Positions 24,762 through 31,961 of a DNA stretch of 64,000 nt are shown one piece after another. Within the stretch, counting starts at the first letter, position 1; every line of letters begins with the position of its first letter. The translations under genes were made by a program, and so were the position numbers. The DNA is from Blautia massiliensis (ex Durand et al. 2017) (GTDB lineage Bacteria; Bacillota; Clostridia; Lachnospirales; Lachnospiraceae). The stretch spans positions 2,758,657 through 2,822,656 of the forward strand of contig NZ_LN913006.1 of assembly GCF_001487165.1 (NCBI RefSeq), in the 5' to 3' direction. Under the pieces are notes generated by a model. It did not search any database and had not been told where the DNA came from. It was given only the letters and a program-made list of their open reading frames with translations.

Positions 24762-25236
24762 GCTGAATCATTTTGATCAGAAGGGTAACGCTGTTATGGT
24801 GGATGTGTCCGGAAAGATACCGACATCCAGAACAGCAGTAGCAAAAGGCAAGATTTGTGTCTGTCAGGCTGTGATGGATGCAGTGAAACAGGGGACTGTG
24901 AAAAAAGGAGATGTACTTGGAATAGCAAGAGTGGCTGGCATTATGGCGGTAAAACAGACATCTCATCTGATTCCGATGTGTCATCCGCTGATGATTTAGA
25001 AGTGTTCGGTAGATTTTGAACTGGATGAAGAAAATCTTGAAATTACGGCAATCTGTACAGCCAAAACGGAAGGTCAGACCGGTGTGGAGATGGAAGCGCT
25101 TACTGGTGTGAATGTGGCACTTTTGACAATTTATGACATGTGTAAGGCAATTGACAAGTCCATGGAGCTGACGGACATTCATCTGGTAGAAAAAAGCGGA
25201 GGAAAAAGCGGGTTATATCGAAACCCGAAAGAATAG
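24751..25236 (+). pseudogene. moaC: MoaC (cyclic pyranopterin synthase) with in-frame TAG
   Basis: MoaC converts the MoaA product to cyclic pyranopterin monophosphate. From ATG 24751 the frame is full length (161 codons) except for a TAG at 24997-24999 (codon 83), directly after the active-site region [12 protein letters not shown]. Downstream homology is undamaged: [54 protein letters not shown] is used as an ordinary stop in neighbouring genes (for example 5540-5542), so I read this as a nonsense mutation, most simply CAG to TAG. Recent inactivation, readthrough or a sequence error are all possible. Confidence 0.85.
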
Positions 25237-25237
25237 T

Positions 25238-26212
25238 ATGAAGGATAGATTTGGAAGAGAGATTGACTATCTGCGGATATCCATTACAGATCGATGTAAT
25301 CTCAGGTGCGTCTATTGTATGCCGGAAAATGGAGTTGTGCAGATCCCGCATGAAGAAATTCTGACTTATGATGAGATTACCAGAATCAGCAGATGTATGA
25401 CTGGTTTAGGTATACGTAAGATCAAACTGACCGGAGGAGAACCGTTAATTAGAAAGAATTGTGCCACACTGGTTCGAATGTTAAAAGAACTTCCTGGCAT
25501 CGAAAAAGTGACATTAACGACCAATGGTGTATTGCTCGAAGAACAGATAGCAGATCTGGCAGAAGCGGGGCTTGATGATATAAATATCAGTCTGGATACT
25601 TTAAATGCAGCAGAGTTTGCAAAGGTAACCAGGAGAGAAAGTCTGGATCGGGTGCTGGAGGGAATCCAGGCGGCATTACAGTATCCGCAGATTGGATTGA
25701 AGATTAATTGTGTGCCGGTAGTGGAAGAGCAGGAAAATCTGGTATCGATAGCGAGACTTGCAAAGCAATATCCGATTCATGTTCGTTTCATTGAAATGAT
25801 GCCGATTGGATATGGAAAGGATTTTCAGTTTCGGGGAGAAAGTGAAATATGCGAAATATTAGAGAAAGCATATGGAAGAATGACTCCAATAAAAGAACGA
25901 TATGGGAATGGACCGTGTCATTATTATAAAATAGAAGAATTTCAGGGTAAAATAGGATTTATCAGTGCGATGACGCATAAGTTTTGCGACCAGTGTAATC
26001 GTGTGCGTATGACAGCAGAAGGATTTTTAAAAGCCTGTCTGCAATATCAGACTGGAACGGATTTGAAGAATTTGATGCGTTCAGGATGCACAGATGATGA
26101 ACTGACAGAGGCAATACAGAAAGTAATATGGGAAAAACCGGTCAGTCATCATTTTACATCGGAAGAGATTGAGACAGATGAATGTAAATTAATGTCCCAG
26201 ATAGGAGGATAA
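25238..26212 (+). CDS. moaA: GTP 3',8-cyclase MoaA (radical SAM)
   Basis: 324 residues, starting one base after the moaC stop. The radical SAM cluster motif is ITDRCNLRCVYCMPENGV (Cx3Cx2C); the C-terminal Fe-S cluster uses KFCDQCNRVRMTAEGFLKAC; and the protein ends in IGG, the double glycine needed for product formation. MoaA rearranges GTP to 3',8-cH2GTP, the first step of molybdopterin synthesis. Intact, although its partner moaC carries a stop codon. No moaD/moaE is in the window. Confidence 0.95.
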   Translation: MKDRFGREIDYLRISITDRCNLRCVYCMPENGVVQIPHEEILTYDEITRISRCMTGLGIRKIKLTGGEPLIRKNCATLVRMLKELPGIEKVTLTTNGVLLEEQIADLAEAGLDDINISLDTLNAAEFAKVTRRESLDRVLEGIQAALQYPQIGLKINCVPVVEEQENLVSIARLAKQYPIHVRFIEMMPIGYGKDFQFRGESEICEILEKAYGRMTPIKERYGNGPCHYYKIEEFQGKIGFISAMTHKFCDQCNRVRMTAEGFLKACLQYQTGTDLKNLMRSGCTDDELTEAIQKVIWEKPVSHHFTSEEIETDECKLMSQIGG

Positions 26213-26218
26213 GGAATT

Positions 26219-26707
26219 ATGAAAGCTGCGATTATCACATCCAGTGATTCCGGATATGCAGGAGAGAGAGAAGATAAAAGTGGTTCGGTAATCCAGGAAA
26301 TTTTGGAAGCGAACGATTACGAAGTGGTGCATACCATTCTTTTGCCGGATGACAGAAAGATGCTGGCAGATGAGATGGCTCGTATAGCAGATGAGGGAAT
26401 AGCAGAGATGATTGTAACTACGGGTGGAACCGGATTTTCGCCGAGAGACTGTATGCCGGAGGCAACAAAGGATATTATAGAACGTGAAGTGCCGGGGATT
26501 CCGGAAGCAATGAGAGCATATAGTATGACGATTACACCAAGAGCTATGCTCAGTCGTGCAGCAGCAGGTATTCGAAAAGGAACACTGATCGTGAATCTGC
26601 CGGGAAGCCCGAAAGCAGTCAGAGAAAGTCTGGAATATATTATTCCAGCGCTGGAACATGGATTACAGATCCTGACCGGGGAGGCAACGAACTGTGCCAG
26701 AAAATAA
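26219..26707 (+). CDS. MogA/MoaB-family molybdopterin adenylyltransferase
   Basis: 162 residues. MoCF fold with MKAAIITSSDSGYAGEREDKSG, the molybdopterin-binding loop EMIVTTGGTGFSPRDCMPEAT and a late GTLIVNLPGSPKAVRESLEYI. It adenylylates molybdopterin before MoeA inserts molybdate. Starts 6 bp after moaA and overlaps mobA by 14 bp. Intact. Confidence 0.92.
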   Translation: MKAAIITSSDSGYAGEREDKSGSVIQEILEANDYEVVHTILLPDDRKMLADEMARIADEGIAEMIVTTGGTGFSPRDCMPEATKDIIEREVPGIPEAMRAYSMTITPRAMLSRAAAGIRKGTLIVNLPGSPKAVRESLEYIIPALEHGLQILTGEATNCARK

Positions 26708-27377
26708 TCGGAAAATGCAGACTGATATATCTGAATTAGAAAACGGTCAGTTGGCAGAACAGCAATTGCCATCAGATTTTACGCTGGTAGTCCTGGCAGG
26801 TGGTGCCAGCAGCCATATGGGAAGGGAGAAGTCAGATCTGCTTTTAGATGGACAGACATTTTTGGAGATACAGATCGGAAAAGGATGTCAGTTGGGAGCA
26901 AAACAGATCTTAATTTCTGGATATCGTGGAACACAGTGTGGGGAAGAGATTGTGCCGGATCGAATTTCCGGTCAGGGTCCACTTGGCGGTCTGGAGAGCT
27001 GTTTTCGAAGGGCAAAGACAGAAAAATGCCTGGTGCTGGGGGTAGATACGCCGCTGGTACCTGTGGAAGAACTTCAAAATCTGTTGAAGTTCGCAATGGA
27101 AAAAGCCGACCAACCGGTGACTATGCTGTGTCATAATGGAAAAGAAGAATCGCTGATAGCGGTATATGATGCCAGACTTTATAAAGAGATCACAGATTTT
27201 CTGGAATCAGGAAGATCATCGGTGTATCGTTTTTTAAATACAGTGGGATATTCCCTATACCATACCAGTGCACCGGAAAACTATTTTCAGAATATCAATG
27301 ATCCGGAAATCTATAAGAAAGTCTGCACGGAATGCGAAATTGCTGATATTTTCATAAAGGAATCCGTTAAACTATAG
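26694..27377 (+). CDS. mobA: Molybdenum cofactor guanylyltransferase MobA
   Basis: 227 residues, overlapping mogA. The nucleotide-binding motif is TLVVLAGGASSHMGREKSDL; families normally have RMG where this has HMG, so a usual phosphate-binding Arg is replaced by His. ISGQGPLGGLESCF and LVLGVDTPLVPVEEL are the other signatures. MobA attaches GMP to make the dinucleotide cofactor. The N-terminus (about 20 residues) is longer than usual. A fragment of a second mobA-like 3' end follows directly. Confidence 0.88.
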   Translation: MPENNRKMQTDISELENGQLAEQQLPSDFTLVVLAGGASSHMGREKSDLLLDGQTFLEIQIGKGCQLGAKQILISGYRGTQCGEEIVPDRISGQGPLGGLESCFRRAKTEKCLVLGVDTPLVPVEELQNLLKFAMEKADQPVTMLCHNGKEESLIAVYDARLYKEITDFLESGRSSVYRFLNTVGYSLYHTSAPENYFQNINDPEIYKKVCTECEIADIFIKESVKL

Positions 27378-27378
27378 A

Positions 27379-27492
27379 TTTTTAAATACTGTAGGAATTT
27401 TTGTTTGTTATACGGAATCCAATGAGGGATATTTTCAGAATATTAACGATTCTGATACATATTTAAAGACTGAAGGGTATCTCGTAAAATAG
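27379..27492 (+). pseudogene. Fragment duplicating the mobA 3' end
   Basis: Starting 2 bp after mobA, the frame FLNTVGIFVCYTESNEGYFQNINDSDTYLK resembles the mobA C-terminus RFLNTVGYSLYHTSAPENYFQNINDPEIYKK. It ends with TAG at 27490. The match is diverged, so this is the tail of a second nucleotidyltransferase gene whose body has been deleted, not a recent duplication. Confidence 0.7.
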
Positions 27493-27539
27493 TATAATAC
27501 AGAAGGCGTATAGGATTATGAAAGGCTTCCAATTAGGTT

Positions 27540-28403
27540 TTAAATGATTTTTCGGATAATAGCACTTCCATGCAGATCGCATACAGGATCTGCAAACAGG
27601 TGGTGTTTCAGGCAGAATTCGTCTACAGCTTTGTTACATCCGGAAAACTGGGTACTGTATACGTCATGGATCAGGAGAACTCCGCCGATAGACAGACGTT
27701 CATAAAATAGAGGTAATGCAGCAGCAGTTGGAGCATAGAGATCTGCATCTAATGATACGAAACAGAAAGTTTCATCGGTAATATCGGAAAAAGTATCCGG
27801 AAACCATCCTTTATGGATGATCACATGTGATGGATCAGGCATGATGCGAAGAACAGAGTCTACATCTGTAGAAGAAAAGTCACCTGTTTTAGCGCGAGAC
27901 AGATGCCTGGAGGTTTCTACGGCAATATCTTTTTCTGAAAAGCCTTCAAAAGTATCAAAAAGATGTATTTTTCGATCCGGAAAGGCCGTACTGATCAGGC
28001 AAGAAAAATCACCCTGGAAAACACCAAGTTCTGCCACATCTCCAGGGATATTTTGTTGATGTATTTGTTCGGCTAAAAGGCGCATAACCGCAACCCGTGC
28101 ATCAAACATGCGAAGTGCAGAAGGATCACAAAATGAACCGTGATAGCCCAAGTGCTCCATCTGCTGCATCATAGAACCACGCCGCTCTTCATCCAATACA
28201 CCAAGAATAATCAGATCAGGAAGAAGAGCAGCGGCCTTTGATGGAGAACAGATTGGGATATTACCAATAAATTGTCCATGTTTGCGCGGATCATTATCGG
28301 CAAAGCACATGATCTGATAGGAATTTCCAAGAAGTCGGGCAGTCATCTGCCCAATCTGTCCGGCACCGAATATAATAGTTTTGTAGATATGTTTTGTCAT
28401 CAT
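27540..28403 (-). CDS. Rossmann-TylF methyltransferase fusion
   Basis: 287 residues. Residues about 5-85 form a nucleotide-binding fold (TIIFGAGQIGQMTARLLGN, CFADNDPRKHGQFIGNIPI). Residues about 110-285 are a TylF/MycF-type SAM methyltransferase: GDVAELGVFQGDFSCLISTAF, IHLFDTFEGFSEKDI, VSLDADLYAPTAAALPLFY, GGVLLIHDVY. TylF relatives methylate sugar hydroxyls of macrolides, but here the gene is last in a minus-strand operon with XdhC, a phosphatase-HD protein and an NTP transferase. Start overlaps the XdhC stop (ATGA). Substrate unknown; a modified cofactor or glycoconjugate is conceivable. Confidence 0.82.
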   Translation of the reverse strand: MMTKHIYKTIIFGAGQIGQMTARLLGNSYQIMCFADNDPRKHGQFIGNIPICSPSKAAALLPDLIILGVLDEERRGSMMQQMEHLGYHGSFCDPSALRMFDARVAVMRLLAEQIHQQNIPGDVAELGVFQGDFSCLISTAFPDRKIHLFDTFEGFSEKDIAVETSRHLSRAKTGDFSSTDVDSVLRIMPDPSHVIIHKGWFPDTFSDITDETFCFVSLDADLYAPTAAALPLFYERLSIGGVLLIHDVYSTQFSGCNKAVDEFCLKHHLFADPVCDLHGSAIIRKII

Positions 28404-29425
28404 TTCATAGCAGCCTTTCTTTCAGCTCGAACCTGAATCATTTGTCCTGTGATAGATATTGCGATTTCAGCAGGTGTTTCTGCTTTAATATTAAGTCCCA
28501 CAGGCGTGATAATACGGTCTAATTCTCGCTCATCGATTCCATACTCTTCTACGAGACGATGAAATACACCAGCTCTTTTGGCGAGACTTCCAATGACGCC
28601 GATATAGCATGCAGGTGTGGCAAGAAGTTGTGCCTGCACAATCGTATCATAGGCATGACCTCGTGTCATGACACAGCAATAATCAGCATCTGTGATAGAA
28701 ATGCTCTGATCCAGATGATCAAAATCGCAAAGGATTGTCTCCGCTGCATCCGGGAAAAGAGCAGGATCTGTAAATTCCGGACGGTCATCCAGAACGATGC
28801 AGTGAAAGTCAACACTTGCAAGTATTGGTACCAGCTTTTGTGAAACATGCCCGCCTCCAAATACATAGACAGTTCCGGATGTACCGATTTGTTCTGTAAA
28901 CAGGTCACAGGTTTCATTGCGATGACGGCATGGTCTTGCAGATAAGGAAGATAAGATGGAAGAAGGAACATCAGCATTTCCAGTCAATCCATAGGATGCA
29001 CTGTACAGACTCATACCGGATGTAGCATGAAGATCACAGATCAGCCAGAAATCTTTTCGTTCTTTATATAATGTTTCAGCAGTTACTGCAAGTTCCATAA
29101 TAATAGGGTCATTATGGTCCAGATACTGGAAAAATACGGTAACATCACCACCACAAATCATACCGATATTCTCAACATCTTTGCGATTCAACCGGAATTC
29201 ATGTTCACAGGATTCTTTCTTTTCAAGAATATCAAGTGCCATAAGCTCTGCACGATGTTCGACAGAACCTCCGCCTATGGTTCCGGCAACTCGGCCTTTT
29301 TTTCCAACCAACATACGGGAACCGGCACCTCTTGGCGTTGATCCTGAGGAAGCAACGATGGATGCAAGCACAAGGTCGTTTTCTTTTTGAAATTCTTGTT
29401 GTATGATCTGAAATAAAGTTCTCAT
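28400..29425 (-). CDS. XdhC-family molybdenum hydroxylase maturation protein
   Basis: 341 residues with a strong ribosome site (AGGAGGTG). N-terminal XdhC domain: LVLASIVASSGSTPRGAGSRML, GTIGGGSVEHRAELMA; C-terminal Rossmann XdhC_C domain: GTVYVFGGGHVSQKLVPILASVD, CCVMTRGHAYDTIVQAQLL, YIGVIGSLAKRAGVFHRL. XdhC binds sulfurated molybdenum cofactor and inserts it into xanthine dehydrogenase-type enzymes. The likely client is the aldehyde oxidoreductase encoded divergently at 31962. Confidence 0.92.
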   Translation of the reverse strand: MRTLFQIIQQEFQKENDLVLASIVASSGSTPRGAGSRMLVGKKGRVAGTIGGGSVEHRAELMALDILEKKESCEHEFRLNRKDVENIGMICGGDVTVFFQYLDHNDPIIMELAVTAETLYKERKDFWLICDLHATSGMSLYSASYGLTGNADVPSSILSSLSARPCRHRNETCDLFTEQIGTSGTVYVFGGGHVSQKLVPILASVDFHCIVLDDRPEFTDPALFPDAAETILCDFDHLDQSISITDADYCCVMTRGHAYDTIVQAQLLATPACYIGVIGSLAKRAGVFHRLVEEYGIDERELDRIITPVGLNIKAETPAEIAISITGQMIQVRAERKAAMK

Positions 29426-29456
29426 ATATAAAACACCTCCTGTAATTTTCTATAAG

Positions 29457-30530
29457 TCATATCGTCATGTGACAGATGGTCTGTATCATATTTTGCAGAT
29501 CAAGAGCCTGTTTAAGCTGTCGTTCATGAGATTTCAAAGCTTCGGGACTGTTACACTTACACAGACTGTCCGCAAATCGTTTTTCGATGGTTACACGTTC
29601 GGTTTCCTGAATCAGTTTATCTGATAAAAAGACGATAGCCGCTTCATTCAGAAGTGTCTTCTGTAAACCATGATGTTGTGAAATAATCTGACTGATTTCA
29701 GTATAGCCTAATTGTAAGAAAAGATCACCACCTGTTTTGGTGTGATGTTTTTGAAGTCTGGCAATATCGTGAAGGAGTGCTCCGGAGCGAATCAGTTTTT
29801 TATTAAAAAAGTAACCATGAGATTCCAGCAGATCGCAGAAATGGCAAGCCAATTCAGTCACTGCATCACTGTGCGCTTGTACATGATGAGGAAGAGACAC
29901 CGAATCGCGAAGCATCCGGCATAGTTCGTCATGCAAGTCAGGATGAGGCAGCAGGTAAGTCGAATCAGATAAGGCAACATGATCGTTATCGTCTGCGTTC
30001 AGATGATAATAGGAACCACATGGAAGACGAAAATACTGTCTGGCATGCTGTTTTGAATCAAGCAAATACAGATAAGAAGAAATTACATCTGTATGAGAAA
30101 CAATCGCAATATCACCCTCAGAAGAACGAAGAATCTCATAAATTGCTTGCGAAAAACGCATGCCAGATGCGAAAGGAGTTTCTGCTCCTGGAATCGGGTA
30201 ATCAGGATTCATTCCACGTGCTTCATATATGTCCGGCCATCTTTTGCGTATCTCATCAAATGAAAGACCATCCCATTCTCCCAGATTTCGTTCTGTTAAA
30301 TCTGAGATAGTGATATGTGGAAGATCAGGTGTGATATGTGCAGCCGTTTCCATAGCTCTTGATAAAGGACTGCAGTAAACAGCAGTTATTTTATCATCCA
30401 GTTCTCCGTGAAGAAGGACTGACTGCAGATGTCCAAGCATAGATAAAGAAAAATCAGTCTGACCGATACAGTAAGAATGTTCATCTGGATATTGTGGTTT
30501 TCCGTGTCGAATAAGATAAAGATTACGCAT
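29457..30530 (-). CDS. Histidine phosphatase-HD domain fusion protein
   Basis: 357 residues from ATG 30530 (MRNLYLIRHGKPQYPDEHSY); the frame open from 30602 adds residues antisense to no homology. Residues 1-190 are a phosphoglycerate mutase-like phosphatase with RHG motif, CSPLSRAMETAAHI, and IVSHTDVISSYL. Residues about 220-340 are an HD phosphohydrolase (CHFCDLLESHGYFFNKKLIR, ALLHDIARLQKHHTKTGG). The gene overlaps its upstream NTP-transferase gene by 8 bp. Combining two phosphohydrolases with nucleotidyl transfer in a cofactor locus suggests clearing of nucleotide or phosphorylated cofactor intermediates; the substrate is unknown. Confidence 0.85.
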   Translation of the reverse strand: MRNLYLIRHGKPQYPDEHSYCIGQTDFSLSMLGHLQSVLLHGELDDKITAVYCSPLSRAMETAAHITPDLPHITISDLTERNLGEWDGLSFDEIRKRWPDIYEARGMNPDYPIPGAETPFASGMRFSQAIYEILRSSEGDIAIVSHTDVISSYLYLLDSKQHARQYFRLPCGSYYHLNADDNDHVALSDSTYLLPHPDLHDELCRMLRDSVSLPHHVQAHSDAVTELACHFCDLLESHGYFFNKKLIRSGALLHDIARLQKHHTKTGGDLFLQLGYTEISQIISQHHGLQKTLLNEAAIVFLSDKLIQETERVTIEKRFADSLCKCNSPEALKSHERQLKQALDLQNMIQTICHMTI

Positions 30531-31455
30531 TGAAAAATCCTCTGAAACACTTTTCAAATATTGCTTCGGAACAGGTACGTGTTTCCTCTGAAAAACGGGC
30601 ATATCGCTTCAAAAATTCTTCTCCGTATGGTGTCAGCTCACTGTGACTGCCCTTTACACCGCCCTGACTTCGAATAATCAGCGGTTCATGAAGCTGAGAT
30701 TCTAATGTATGGATCAGATTCCAGCTGGTGGAGTAGGAAATGTGCATGCGTTCGCAGGCATCACGAACAGATCCTGTTTCATGAATCAGTGTAAGCAGCG
30801 AATAAAGCTGTTCATCAAAGAAGACCTTTTCCCGTGCCAGCTGAATCTGAATCTCTGAACGGATCAGACTTTGATTGTGTGCACGAAGAAGTTCTACATA
30901 ATCCTCTGGTGTATCCGCATCATGAATGATTCCAGGATCTTCTACATTTAAACAATACATGGGAGTTCCACAATGTTCTACAGCACCCTTCAGACCAGTG
31001 TTTCCATCATTGCTTAAAATGGACTCAATTAATGAGGAACGAATCAGGATCGGATGACCTGGAGTTCCGTTACAGACCGGAGTGACAAGAGGCTGTCCAA
31101 GAGAAAGCATTTGTGTAACGGTATGTGCTGTGAATAGTGGAACATCTACAGGTGTAAAGAGTACCGTATCCACTTTGTCTTTTAAATATTCCAGTCCAAT
31201 CCTGACAGAATCAAACATATGAGTAGTTTCATAGTCCTCATTTCGAAGAAAAATAACATGATTGGAAGCAAGGTGGCGTTCCAGAGCATCCGCATTGTAT
31301 CCGGTTACCACCACTATTTTAGAGATTCCGGCCTGCCGGAAGTTATTAATCACACGCTGCGCGATGGAAATGGATCCAAGCTGAAGCATGGGCTTGAAGT
31401 CTCCCATTCGTGACGATTTCCCTGCAGCTACGATGAGAGCACCTGTCTGCATCAT
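30523..31455 (-). CDS. MobA-like NTP transferase fused to ModE-type HTH (DVU_1551 family)
   Basis: 310 residues. Residues 1-195 are a MocA/MobA-like nucleotidyltransferase (GALIVAAGKSSRMGDFKPML, VLFTPVDVPLF, GTPGHPILIRSSLIESIL). Residues about 210-300 form a LysR/ModE winged helix (LLTLIHETGSVRDACERMHI, SYSTSWNLIHTLESQLHEPL, LTPYGEEFLKRYARF). In MocA this fold makes the cytosine dinucleotide cofactor used by aldehyde/xanthine oxidases. The fusion could couple cofactor synthesis to transcription control. First gene of the leftward operon, divergent from the oxidoreductase. Confidence 0.88.
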   Translation of the reverse strand: MMQTGALIVAAGKSSRMGDFKPMLQLGSISIAQRVINNFRQAGISKIVVVTGYNADALERHLASNHVIFLRNEDYETTHMFDSVRIGLEYLKDKVDTVLFTPVDVPLFTAHTVTQMLSLGQPLVTPVCNGTPGHPILIRSSLIESILSNDGNTGLKGAVEHCGTPMYCLNVEDPGIIHDADTPEDYVELLRAHNQSLIRSEIQIQLAREKVFFDEQLYSLLTLIHETGSVRDACERMHISYSTSWNLIHTLESQLHEPLIIRSQGGVKGSHSELTPYGEEFLKRYARFSEETRTCSEAIFEKCFRGFFNA

Positions 31456-31664
31456 AGATACCTCCTAAAAATAACATTGTACAAATTTGATATTATTATA
31501 GCATGAAAAGTGAGGATAAATAGTAAAATTTTTAAATAAAGTAATAAAAACAATATAAAAAAGGGCGAAAATAGCCAACTAATAATTATTTACAATTTGT
31601 AAAACTGTACAAAATTATGATAACATGAAATTATACAAAATAATGTAAACAGGAGAACGTTTCC
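31456..31664. promoter_or_regulatory. Divergent control region of the aldehyde oxidoreductase locus
   Basis: Very AT-rich 209 bp between divergent operons. It contains the palindromes TTGTACAA (31477-31484) and TTTACAA-T-TTGTAAA (31589-31603), and a further ACTGTACAAAATTATGATAAC immediately after. These are plausible operators; consensus promoters are not clear enough to place. The ModE-like fusion encoded on the left is a candidate regulator. Confidence 0.45.
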
Positions 31665-31925
31665 ATGGATAAGATTTTTGAAATTACCGCAAAAGAAGTT
31701 ACGATACAGGTAAAAGATGAGCGCACAGGAGAGCAATACAGTCGGACACTTCCGATTGATTATTATGAGAATGCGAATGTTTTAAAACTCAGCGGTGAGA
31801 ATCTGGACGGAAGCAGTTCTTCCATTGTTTTCTATTCTGTCAGAGGAATGGAAAGACTTAAAGATCTGACGGGTAAGGGAGCCGATCATGATCCATGTGG
31901 AACACATAAGTCAGAAGATTTGTAA
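31665..31925 (+). CDS. Small uncharacterised protein preceding the aldehyde oxidoreductase
   Basis: 86 residues (MDKIFEITAKEVTIQVKDER; VFYSVRGMERLKDLTG; DPCGTHKSEDL end) with ribosome site AGGAG. I do not recognise the family. It is soluble, probably beta-rich, with a single Cys near the C-terminus. It is the first gene of the rightward operon and lies 36 bp before the oxidoreductase, so it may be an accessory factor or small subunit. Confidence 0.6.
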   Translation: MDKIFEITAKEVTIQVKDERTGEQYSRTLPIDYYENANVLKLSGENLDGSSSSIVFYSVRGMERLKDLTGKGADHDPCGTHKSEDL

Positions 31926-31961
31926 CATCGGAACGTGTATTTTTTAAAGGAGGAATGAAAC

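Noticed and set aside
22226-25236. TAG in moeA and moaC as pyrrolysine or reassigned codon
   Set aside because: TAG ends several intact genes in the window, moeA has two other lesions, and no suppressor tRNA or Pyl genes are present. Nonsense mutation is simpler.
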